NCBI GenBank assembly: GCA_964535315.1
Contig: CAZHTS010000067.1
Span: 1-25,255, forward strand
Direction: 5' to 3'
Source of the DNA: CAZHTS01 sp964535315
Lineage (GTDB): Bacteria > Chloroflexota > Anaerolineae > Anaerolineales > Anaerolineaceae
Length of the DNA: 25,255 nucleotides
Shown: piece by piece, positions 14,697 to 22,291 of the stretch
Layout of the letters: each line of letters begins with the position of its first letter
Numbering within the stretch: position 1 is the first letter of the stretch
The notes under the pieces: model-generated
What the model was told of the DNA's origin: nothing
Database searches by the model: none
The model's input: the letters and a program-made list of their open reading frames with translations, nothing else
Position numbers and translations under genes: made by a program

Positions 14697-15971
14697 ATGT
14701 CCGAACCGGCAATGCAAGAACAGGCTCACCGTTTGCGCATCTACCTCGGCGAAAGCGACCGCTGGCGCGGCCGGCCGCTGTACATCGCCCTGCTCGAAAC
14801 GCTCAGGGCGCAGGGTATGGCTGGCGCCACCGTCTTGCGCGGGGTGGCCGGCTATGGGGCACGCTCGCGTTTCATCCACACCGCCGCCATCCTGCGCCTC
14901 TCTGAGGACCTGCCGCTGGTGATCGACGTGGTCGACACCCCGCAGAAGATCGAACGGGCGCTGGAACACATCGCCCCAATGGTCGGCGAAGGGCTGATTA
15001 CCGTCGAAGCAGTACGGGTGATCAAGTACACCCACCGCTATCTCAACCCGCTGCCGGCTGAAAAACCGGTCAGCGAGGTCATGACCGGCGATGTCCTTTC
15101 GCTCTCTCCCGAATGGGGTGTGCACGCCGCCTGGGAACAAATGCTGCAAACGCACATCAAAGTCTTCCCGGTGGTCGACGCCAGCCAGCGCGTCATCGGC
15201 ATCCTGACCGACGAAGACTTGCTCGAACGGGCCGGCGTGCAGCAGCGTCTGGCCATCGCCACCCGTCTCAACGACGAACTCCTCAGCGAAGAAATCCAGC
15301 GGCTGCACGCCTCGGCGCTGACCGTGGCCGACATCATGACCCGCCCGGTGGTTACCGCCGCCGGTGAGGAAGCGCTGGGGGTGGCCGTGGCGCGCATGCA
15401 CCGGGCCGGGCTCAAACGCCTGCCGGTGGTCGACGCTCAGGGCCGGTTGTGCGGCATGCTCTCGCGCCTGGACATCCTGCGCCAGGTGGCCGGCATCGCC
15501 GCCGCCCCCGAGACGCCCTACCAACGCAGTGGCAGGACGATCAAAGAGATCATGTCGCCCCAGGTGCCGGTGGTGCCGGCCGATGAAAACCTGCCGGGTA
15601 TGATCCAGAAATTCTTGCAAACCGGCACCCACCGCCTGGTGGTCGTCGACGATCGCGGGAAAGCCACCGGCATTCTCAGCGACTCAGACGTCATCGCCCG
15701 ACTCCAGCCCGCCCGCCAGCAGAGCGTGCTCGCTGCCCTGCGCCGGCTGGGCAGACCGCCCGCCGGGCAGGAGACCGCCGCAGACCTGATGTCGCCCGGC
15801 GCACTGACCGCCTCGCTCGAGCTGTCGCTGGTCGAGGCCGTGCGCATCATGATCAACGCCGGGCGCAAGTGGCTGGTGGTTGTCGACGAGCAGGGCCGCC
15901 CGCTGGGCCTGGTCGACCGCCACATCCTGTTCGACGCTCTGGCCCCCCTTGATTCCCGTTCACTCACATAA
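14697..15971 (+). CDS. DUF190 (PII-like) protein fused to four CBS domains
   Basis: This 424-residue cytoplasmic protein begins with a DUF190 domain (about residues 10-110; LRIYLGESDRWRGRPLYIAL, GATVLRGVAGYGARS, LPLVIDVVDTPQKIE), a PII-like fold often encoded with or fused to CrcB. Four CBS motifs follow at about 125-180, 207-263, 280-335 and 363-420, each opening with xxxIMxx or xxVMTGD and ending in the GILTDEDLL-like pattern. Two tandem CBS pairs suggest adenine-nucleotide sensing. The ATG has a strong AGGAGAAGG. The formate channel gene starts 10 bases downstream, so it may be linked to fluoride export, to formate metabolism, or simply be co-transcribed with both. Confidence 0.87.
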   Translation: MSEPAMQEQAHRLRIYLGESDRWRGRPLYIALLETLRAQGMAGATVLRGVAGYGARSRFIHTAAILRLSEDLPLVIDVVDTPQKIERALEHIAPMVGEGLITVEAVRVIKYTHRYLNPLPAEKPVSEVMTGDVLSLSPEWGVHAAWEQMLQTHIKVFPVVDASQRVIGILTDEDLLERAGVQQRLAIATRLNDELLSEEIQRLHASALTVADIMTRPVVTAAGEEALGVAVARMHRAGLKRLPVVDAQGRLCGMLSRLDILRQVAGIAAAPETPYQRSGRTIKEIMSPQVPVVPADENLPGMIQKFLQTGTHRLVVVDDRGKATGILSDSDVIARLQPARQQSVLAALRRLGRPPAGQETAADLMSPGALTASLELSLVEAVRIMINAGRKWLVVVDEQGRPLGLVDRHILFDALAPLDSRSLT

Positions 15972-15980
15972 AGGTCCGTC

Positions 15981-16841
15981 ATGCCCAATAACGATTTTTC
16001 CCTCGATGCCCTCCTCCCACAGGAAATCGCCATCAAGGCCGAAACCATCGGTATCCGCAAGGCCAACGCCACCACGTTTAACCTCTTTGTGCTCAGCGTG
16101 CTGGCCGGCGTATTCATCGCCATTGGGGCAATTTTCGCCACCACCGTTTCGGTCGGGATGAGCGGAACCTGGCCGTACGGCTTCATGCGCCTGGGCATGG
16201 GGCTGGCCTTCTGCGTGGGCCTGATCCTGGTGGTGGCAGGCGGCGCCGAACTGTTCACCGGCAATAACCTGATCGTCATGGCGTGGGCCAGCGGTAAGAT
16301 CACCTTCCTGCAGGTGCTGCGCAACTGGGGCATCGTCTACCTGGGTAACTTTGTCGGCTCGCTGGCCACCGCCGGGATCATCTTTCTCAGCAAACAGTAT
16401 CTGTTCAGCGGCGGCGCCGTCGGTAAGACGATGCTATCCATCGGCGTTGCCAAGGTCGGGCTGGAGTTCGTGCAGGCCATCGCCCTGGGCATCCTGTGCA
16501 ATGCGCTGGTGTGTATGGCGGTCTGGTTGACCTTTGGCGCCCACACCACCAGCGACAAAATCCTGGCCATCCTGTTTCCAATCACCGCCTTTGTGGCCGC
16601 CGGCTTTGAACACAGCGTCGCCAACATGTACTTCATCCCCATCGCCCTGTTCATCAAAGACTTTGATCCGGCCTTCACCGCCAAAGCGGCGGCCGACGCC
16701 AAAATCGCCGTGGAGAACCTGACCTGGGGCGGCTTCCTGTTCAACAACCTGCTGCCGGTCACCATCGGCAACATCATCGGCGGGGCGATCATGGTCGGGG
16801 CCGTATACTGGCTGGTCTACCTGCGCAACCGGCCCAGGTAA
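15981..16841 (+). CDS. focA: Formate/nitrite transporter family channel (FocA-like)
   Basis: This 286-residue integral membrane protein has six hydrophobic helices and family motifs FIAIGAIFATTVS, GGAELFTGNNLIVMAWASGK, NWGIVYLGNFVGS, GILCNALVCMAVW, FVAAGFEHSVANMYFIPIAL and NLLPVTIGNIIGGA. Members form pentameric channels for formate or nitrite. Formate is the probable substrate because fdhD and the formate dehydrogenase follow directly. The ATG at 15981 has AAAGG upstream and lies 10 bases after the DUF190-CBS stop. The sequence cannot tell whether it imports or exports formate. Confidence 0.93.
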   Translation: MPNNDFSLDALLPQEIAIKAETIGIRKANATTFNLFVLSVLAGVFIAIGAIFATTVSVGMSGTWPYGFMRLGMGLAFCVGLILVVAGGAELFTGNNLIVMAWASGKITFLQVLRNWGIVYLGNFVGSLATAGIIFLSKQYLFSGGAVGKTMLSIGVAKVGLEFVQAIALGILCNALVCMAVWLTFGAHTTSDKILAILFPITAFVAAGFEHSVANMYFIPIALFIKDFDPAFTAKAAADAKIAVENLTWGGFLFNNLLPVTIGNIIGGAIMVGAVYWLVYLRNRPR

Positions 16842-16863
16842 CCGCCTCCCGCCGGGAAATACT

Positions 16864-17685
16864 GTGAACACTCCAAGTCATACCCCCTGTGAGTATCATC
16901 AGTACACCGGCAATGCCTGCCGGGTGCTTCAAACCGAGATCACGGTTGAGGCCCCGGTTACCCTGACGGTCAACGGCGAGGCCTGGCTGAGCTTCTCCTG
17001 TACGCCCGATCAGTTGGAAGCGCTGGCGCTTGGCTTTTTGTACAACGAAGGCATCATTCACTCGCTGCAAACGGTCGAGATCACCCGCCTGTGCGCCAGC
17101 GGCGAAAACGTGGACGTGTGGCTCAGCCACGCAGCCGGCAAACCGGCCACCTGGCGCAGGACATCGGGCTGCGGCGACGGCAAGACCAACGCCGACGCGG
17201 CGCACACCCACATCGCCCCCCTCCAGGGCGGTCTGACTCTCTCGCCCCATGCGCTCAACGCCTGCATGGAACACTTCCTCAAATCTCAGCGGCTGCACCG
17301 CGTGGCGGGCGGCGTACACTCCTCGGCCCTGAGCGATGGGCAGGAGATCATCCTGCAAACCGAGGACATCGGCCGCCACAACACCCTGGATAAACTGGCC
17401 GGACAGGCGCTGTTATCCAGGCTGGACATGAGCAGGCTCATGCTGCTCACCACCGGACGCATCAGCTCCGACATGCTGCAAAAAGCGGCCCGGATGCAGG
17501 TGTCTATCGTCGTTTCGCTCAATTCGACCAATTACCTGGCCATCCAAATGGCGCAACGCTGGAACGTTACCCTCATTGCCCACGCCCGTAAGGGACGCTT
17601 CAACGTCTACACCCACCCGGAGCGAATCCTCCTGCCGCATTCAGAATTTACAGGAAACCAGCCCCATGACAGCGATCACGATTAA
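16864..17685 (+). CDS. fdhD: Formate dehydrogenase accessory sulfurtransferase
   Basis: This 273-residue protein sulfurates the molybdenum/tungsten bis-MGD cofactor of formate dehydrogenase, relaying sulfur from a cysteine desulfurase. Recognisable blocks are LALGFLYNEGII, TSGCGDGK, GGVHSSALSDGQEI, TEDIGRHNTLDKLAGQALL and LLTTGRISSDMLQKAARM. The E. coli enzyme has a CxxC pair in a flexible loop; here only C103 is present (CGDGK), as in some other bacterial FdhD that I recall having TSGCG. The start is a GTG at 16864. Its last 20 bases overlap the start of the formate dehydrogenase gene, so the two are translationally coupled. Confidence 0.92.
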   Translation: MNTPSHTPCEYHQYTGNACRVLQTEITVEAPVTLTVNGEAWLSFSCTPDQLEALALGFLYNEGIIHSLQTVEITRLCASGENVDVWLSHAAGKPATWRRTSGCGDGKTNADAAHTHIAPLQGGLTLSPHALNACMEHFLKSQRLHRVAGGVHSSALSDGQEIILQTEDIGRHNTLDKLAGQALLSRLDMSRLMLLTTGRISSDMLQKAARMQVSIVVSLNSTNYLAIQMAQRWNVTLIAHARKGRFNVYTHPERILLPHSEFTGNQPHDSDHD

Positions 17686-20431
17686 CGACCAGATTTACGA
17701 CGTCGCGGAAGGCATCACCGTTCTGGAGGCCGCCCGCCGGCTGGGGATCGAGATCCCCACCCTGTGCGACCATCCGGACCTCAAGCCGTACGGCGGCTGC
17801 CGCATGTGCATCGTCGAGGTGCAGGGAATGCGCACCCCGCAGACCTCCTGCACGCTGCCAGTGAGTGCCGGGATGGTGATCAGAACCGACACCCCGGCGC
17901 TGGTGACCTCGCGCAAGAACGTGCTTGCCCTGCTGATGTCGACCTACAACGACGACGGCTATGCGAAAAGCGACCGCGACCAGACCGAACTGACCCACTG
18001 GCTGCACCACCACGGCATGCAGACGCCCCCGCCGGACGAAAAGAAACGGCGCTACGAAGTCAACGCCGACCCCAACCCCTTTGTGTGGGTCGACCTGAAT
18101 AAGTGCATCCTGTGCGCACGCTGCATCCGCGCCTGCACCGAGGTGCAGGGCCGCTTCGTCTGGGGCCTGTCAGAGCGCGGCTACCAGAGCCACGTGGTCG
18201 CCGGCAACGACACCACCCTGCTCGAGGCGCGCTGCGAGTCGTGCGGGGCGTGCGTGGCCTATTGCCCTACCGGCGCACTGGACAACAAGCTGTCGCTCGG
18301 CGCCGGCAAGGCGCAGCGCCTGGTCACCACCACCTGCCCCTATTGCGGGGTGGGCTGTCAGTTCGACCTGAACGTCAAAGACAACCGCATCGTGCGCGTC
18401 ACTTCCAACCCCAGGGCGCCGGTCAACGGCATGCGCCTGTGCGTCAAGGGCCGCTACGGCTACGATTTCGTCCACCACCCCGATCGCCTGATCCGGCCAA
18501 TGGTGCGCGCCTATCTGCTCAAGGGCGCGGCGCGCCCCGCCAAACACAACCGCGGCCAATGGGTAACAGTGGATTGGGACACCGCCCTCAACCTGGCGGC
18601 CGATCAACTGCGCCGGACGCGCGACAGCCACGGGGCCAACAGCATTGGCGTCTTGACCTCGGCCAAGTGCACCAACGAAGAAAACTACTTGATGAACAAG
18701 TTTGCCCGCCAGGTGGTCGGCACAAACACCATCGACCACTGCGCCCGTCTCTGACACTCCAGCACCGTGGCCGGTCTGGCCACCGCTTTTGGCTCGGGCG
18801 CCATGACCAACTCGATGGACGACATCGCCCAATTTGCACAGGCCATGCTGATCATCGGCTCCAACACCACCGAGCAACACCCGGTGTTTGGCACCATGAT
18901 CCGCCAGGCCGTCTTGAAACGCGGCGTTAAACTGGTCGTCGCCGACCCGCGTGGCATCGATATCACCGAATTTGCCAGCCTGCACCTGCGCCTCCAACCC
19001 GGCACCGACATCGCCCTGCTCAACGCTCTGATGTACATCATTTTGGAAAAGGGCTGGGAAAATAAAGCCTTCCTTGACGAACGCAGCGAAGGCTTTGCAG
19101 AATTCCGCCAGAACCTGCTGCTCTACCCGCCCGAACAGGTGGCCGAAACGACCGGTGTGCCGGTCGAGCAACTGTACGAGGCGGCCGAAATGCTGGCCTG
19201 CAACCGTCCAATGGCGGTGATGTGGGCGATGGGCATCACCCAGCACACGATCGGCGTCCAGAACGTCATGACGCTCGCCAACCTGCAAATGCTGCTGGGC
19301 AACATCGGCGTCCCCGGCGGCGGCGTCAACCCGCTGCGCGGCCAGAACAACGTCCAGGGCGCCTGCGACATGGGCGGCCTGCCCGACGTTTATCCCGCTT
19401 ACCAACAGGTCATCAACGTTGAAGCGCGCCAGAAGTTTGAGGCCGCCTGGGGTGTACCGCTCTCAGACAGGATCGGTATGACCGTGACCGAGATGATACC
19501 CGCCGCAGCCGCAGGGAAGATCAAAGCGCTGTATGTGCTCGGCGAGAACCCGGTGATGAGCGACCCGGACTCGAACCACATCCGCCGCTGTCTCGAAGAA
19601 CTGGATTTCCTGCTGCTTCAGGAGATTTTTCCCTCCGAGACGGCCGAATACGCCGATGTGCTCCTGCCGGGGGTAAGCTTCGCCGAGAAAGATGGCACGT
19701 TTACCAACACCGAACGGCGCATTCAACGCGTGCGCAAGGCGGTCGAGCCCGGCGGTGAGGCAAAACCGGACTGGTGGATCACCAGCCAGCTGGCGCAGCG
19801 CATCCTCGCCGGCGGCGAGCGCCGGGTCAACGGCGGGACCCATTCCGGCTGGGACTACCGCTCGCCGCAGGACATCATGGCCGAAATCAACGCCCTGGCG
19901 CCCTCGTACGCCGGCGTGAGCTACGAACGCCTGGAAGCCGGCGAACGATTGCAATGGCCGGTGCGCCCCGGCCAACCGGGCACCCCCATCCTGCACGTGG
20001 GCAGGTTCACCCGCGGCCTGGGCAAATTCCACGCCACCGTGCACGTCCCGCCGCGCGAGATGCCGGACGACGAATATCCCCTGCTGCTCTCCACCGGGCG
20101 CGTGCTCTACCACTGGCACGGCGGCGAAATGACCCGCCGCGCCCGGGGGCTGCTCGACGTCTACAGCCGCTCGCTGGTCGAGATCAATCCCAGCGACGCC
20201 GCCCGTCAGGGCATCGTCGACGGCGGGCGGGTCCGTCTGAGTTCACGCCGCGGGGTGATGGAAGCCGCGGCCTGGGTCACCGGGCGCGTGCCGCCGGGCA
20301 TGCTGCACGCCAATTTCCACTTCCCCGGCGAGCAAAACGCCAATAACCTGACCCTGGCGGCGCTGGATCCCATTGCCAGGATCCCTGAATACAAAGTGTG
20401 CGCCGTGCGCCTCGAAGCGCTGGCAGATTGA
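17666..20431 (+). CDS. fdhA: Selenocysteine-containing formate dehydrogenase catalytic subunit (in-frame TGA = Sec363)
   Basis: This 921-residue cytoplasmic enzyme oxidises formate or reduces CO2 at a Mo/W bis-MGD site. The frame stops at TGA 18752-18754, but the same frame continues at once and the context DHCARL-U-HSSTVAGL matches Sec formate dehydrogenases. The N-terminal arm has a [2Fe-2S] site C34/45/48/62 and two [4Fe-4S] sites C147/150/153/157 and C190/193/196/200. The His/Cys3 cluster normally between them is missing (D96, G98, K101, E108). The catalytic-domain [4Fe-4S] has C224/C227/C231/C259. The C-terminal ~150 residues form the cofactor-binding barrel (LLLSTGRVLYHWHGGEMTRR). The ATG at 17666 has AGGAAA upstream. 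Both halves separately would be non-functional, so Sec decoding is the best reading. Confidence 0.94.
18752..18786 (+). promoter_or_regulatory. Bacterial SECIS element directly after the Sec codon
   Basis: The UGA codon at 18752-18754 is followed by a hairpin with 6-bp stem GTGGCC (18767-18772) and GGCCAC (18778-18783) around the loop GGTCT (18773-18777). The loop has the same sequence as the SelB-binding loop of the E. coli fdhF SECIS as I recall it, and the 18-base distance between UGA and loop is also the same. It lies within the coding sequence, as bacterial SECIS elements do. selA, selB and selC are not in this window and must be elsewhere. Confidence 0.9.
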
Positions 20432-20443
20432 AACACCCACAGT

Positions 20444-20483
20444 CCCAAACGGGCAGGCGGGTCGCCTGCCCGTTTGGGTTTTA
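20444..20483 (+). terminator. Intrinsic terminator after the formate dehydrogenase gene
   Basis: A perfect 16-bp stem (CCCAAACGGGCAGGCG at 20444-20459, complement at 20463-20478) with a 3-base loop is followed by TTTTAAACTTTT. It ends the transcript carrying focA, fdhD and fdhA 13 bases after the stop codon. Confidence 0.92.
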
Positions 20484-20588
20484 AACTTTTCGCCCGCCAA
20501 TGCAGGGTGGTTACGATCTTGATGACAATTTGCGCCGGGCAAAGGAAGGATTGCACTTCAATGAAAACGCTCCGCCATGATAAAAAGG

Positions 20589-20594
20589 TATAGT
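20589..20594 (+). promoter_or_regulatory. Possible -10 box for the cNMP-binding-domain gene
   Basis: TATAGT (five of six matches) lies 31 bases before the ATG at 20626. The rest of the 194-base gap after fdhA holds the terminator and no gene I can support. No convincing -35 box is present at 16-18 bases. Confidence 0.35.
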
Positions 20595-20625
20595 CTGCCT
20601 TCCCCGCCTCACAGAAAGGATCATC

Positions 20626-21114
20626 ATGTTTACACAGGCTGACCTGGCCCAGACACTTCAAAGCATCCCCTGGTTCCTGGAACTGAAAAGCTACCAGATC
20701 GACCGCCTGGTCGGCATCGCCGGTATTCGCACCGTCGAAGGGGGCGAAGAAATCCTGCGCGAGGGTGACCGCGAGGATTATCTTTATATCGTGCTGGAAG
20801 GACGTGTCACGGTGGAAACACACGTCCCCACCCACGGCAAGATCGCCGTTTTTACCGCCGAACCGTTGGACATCATCGGCTGGTCGAGCCTGACGCCGGT
20901 GGTGCGCCAGCGCACCGCCACAGCGCGCGCCCTGGCGCCCTGCCAGTTAATCGCCCTGGAGGGCGAGTCGCTGCGCCGCCTGTGCGACGAGGATCACGAT
21001 CTGGGCTACATCATCATGCGCCGCATCGCCAACGTGGTCGCCAGCCGCCTGCTCACCACCCGCCTGCAACTGCTCGACCTGATCCTGCACACCGGTCACG
21101 ACGCCAACGCCTGA
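20626..21114 (+). CDS. Stand-alone cyclic-nucleotide-binding-domain protein
   Basis: This 162-residue protein matches a Crp/Fnr-type sensor domain: IPWFLELKSYQIDRLVGIAGIRTVEGGEEI, ILREGDREDYLYIVLEGRVTVE, and a beta-roll ending RQRTATARALAPCQLIALEGESLRRL. A C-terminal helix (IMRRIANVVASRLLTTRLQLLDLIL) corresponds to the Crp dimer helix, but the chain ends there and no helix-turn-helix follows, so it is unlikely to bind DNA by itself. The ligand is unknown; the phosphate-binding cassette is not clearly of the cAMP type. It has AGAAAGGA before the ATG and sits alone between a terminator and the hyp genes. Similar stand-alone domains may act by protein-protein contact. Confidence 0.85.
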   Translation: MFTQADLAQTLQSIPWFLELKSYQIDRLVGIAGIRTVEGGEEILREGDREDYLYIVLEGRVTVETHVPTHGKIAVFTAEPLDIIGWSSLTPVVRQRTATARALAPCQLIALEGESLRRLCDEDHDLGYIIMRRIANVVASRLLTTRLQLLDLILHTGHDANA

Positions 21115-21167
21115 CAGCTTCCCAAAACAGCGACAGATTGCGGCGGTTCTACACCATAGGATGCGAG

Positions 21168-21197
21168 GCGTTTACACCGGCCGCGCCGGAAAAACGC
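21168..21197 (+). other. Two-part hairpin between the cNMP-domain gene and hypA
   Basis: Arms GCGTTT (21168-21173) and AAACGC (21192-21197) enclose a second stem, CCGGC/GCCGG (21177-21181 and 21185-21189), with a 3-base loop. There is no T tract, so it is at best a weak terminator for the preceding gene; a structured RNA or chance pairing in GC-rich DNA are alternatives. Confidence 0.4.
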
Positions 21198-21212
21198 ATT
21201 CCCCAGAACGCG

Positions 21213-21242
21213 CCAAAAATCCCACCTTTTTGGTAGTATAAT
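21213..21242 (+). promoter_or_regulatory. hypA promoter with adjoining palindrome, possibly leaderless
   Basis: A perfect TATAAT (21237-21242) ends only six bases before the hypA ATG at 21249. Initiation at the usual distance would fall on or beside that A, and no ribosome-binding site precedes the ATG, which suggests a leaderless mRNA. Immediately upstream, CCAAAAA (21213-21219) and TTTTTGG (21227-21233) form 7-base inverted arms that could be an operator in the -35 to -10 spacer. No good -35 hexamer is evident. Confidence 0.5.
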
Positions 21243-21248
21243 AACTGC

Positions 21249-21593
21249 ATGCACGAACTGGCTGTTACCGAAAGCATCCTCAATATCGCCGTAAAGCACG
21301 CCCAGGCCGCCGACGCCCAACGGGTGACCGACATCCACATCGTCCTCGGGCAACTTTCCAGCATCATCGACGACTCGGTGCAGTTCTATTGGGACATCAT
21401 CAGCCAGGACACGCTGTGCGCCGGGGCCAAACTGCACTTCAAACGCATCCCCGCCACGCTCAAATGTCTGGACTGCAACCAGGAATACACCCTCAACGGG
21501 CAGTTGGAACCCTGCCCCAACTGCCACAGCGCCCGGGTGCGCGTGGTCAGCGGCGAGGAGTTCTGGCTCGATAGCCTCGAAATCGAACGCTAA
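21249..21593 (+). CDS. hypA: Hydrogenase nickel-insertion protein HypA
   Basis: This 114-residue nickel metallochaperone works with HypB to load Ni into the hydrogenase large subunit. The N-terminus MHELAVTESIL contains the Ni ligand His2, so the ATG at 21249 must be the start. The zinc site has two CxxC pairs, C73/C76 (CLDC) and C89/C92 (CPNC). Length and order of domains are normal. hypB follows after 23 bases, and hypF, hypC and hypD come next, so this is a complete-looking hyp operon that runs off the window. The likely client is HoxH at 12301. Confidence 0.95.
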   Translation: MHELAVTESILNIAVKHAQAADAQRVTDIHIVLGQLSSIIDDSVQFYWDIISQDTLCAGAKLHFKRIPATLKCLDCNQEYTLNGQLEPCPNCHSARVRVVSGEEFWLDSLEIER

Positions 21594-21616
21594 TCCATTT
21601 CAGGAAAATCAAACCT

Positions 21617-22291
21617 ATGACTTCACTTCGTGTCCCCATCGTCGAAAAACTGCTCAGTGCCAACGATCAGTTGGCCGCTCTTAACCGCGCCCGGCTGGAC
21701 GAAGCCGGCGTGTTCGCCGTCAACCTGATGGCCTCGCCCGGCGCCGGCAAGACCAGCCTGATCCTGCAAACCATTCAGGCCCTCGCCCCCGAACTGCGCC
21801 TGGGCGTCATCGAAGGCGACACCGCCCCGGTGACCATCGACGCCGACAAGGTGACCGCAGCCGGTATGCCTGCCGTACAGATCAACACCGGCGGCGACTG
21901 CCACCTGGACGCGGTGATGATTGAACAGGGTCTCAAGGCGCTGCCGCTGGCCGAACTCGACCTGATCATCATCGAAAACGTCGGCAACCTGATTTGCCCG
22001 GCGGCCTTTACCCTCGGCAGTCACGCCAACGTGCTCATCGCCAGCATCCCCGAGGGCGACGACAAGCCCTACAAATACCCCAACATCTACCGCGGCCTGG
22101 ATGTGTTGATCGTCAACAAGACCGATCTGCTGCCTTACGTACGCTTCAACATGGATTATTTCCGCCAGGGCGTCGAAATGCTCAACCCGGGGCTGGTGAC
22201 CTTCCCGGTCTCGTGCGTCACCGCCGAAGGCATCTGCGCCTGGGTCGACTGGCTGCGGGCCCAGGTGCGCGGCCGCAAAAATAAGGGATGA
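21617..22291 (+). CDS. hypB: Hydrogenase nickel-incorporation GTPase HypB
   Basis: This 224-residue SIMIBI-class GTPase drives nickel delivery. It has a P-loop ASPGAGKTS (39-47), EGDTAPVTIDADKV, the metal-site segment INTGGDCHLDA, the switch-II region IIENVGNLICPAAF, and NKTD for guanine recognition. The His-rich nickel-storage N-terminus found in some HypB is absent, as is the N-terminal CxxCGC motif. The ATG has AGGAAA about ten bases upstream. Its stop overlaps the hypF start by four bases (ATGA), indicating translational coupling. Confidence 0.95.
   Translation: MTSLRVPIVEKLLSANDQLAALNRARLDEAGVFAVNLMASPGAGKTSLILQTIQALAPELRLGVIEGDTAPVTIDADKVTAAGMPAVQINTGGDCHLDAVMIEQGLKALPLAELDLIIIENVGNLICPAAFTLGSHANVLIASIPEGDDKPYKYPNIYRGLDVLIVNKTDLLPYVRFNMDYFRQGVEMLNPGLVTFPVSCVTAEGICAWVDWLRAQVRGRKNKG

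Noticed and set aside
18752..18754. TGA read as a genuine stop making fdhA a pseudogene or two genes
   Set aside because: The frame continues without change, the context is the known Sec site, and a SECIS hairpin with the right loop and spacing follows.
18103..18930. An alternative plus-strand frame that reads through the TGA region of fdhA
   Set aside because: It is out of frame with the conserved ferredoxin and molybdopterin motifs, and is Arg/Pro-rich as expected for a shifted frame.
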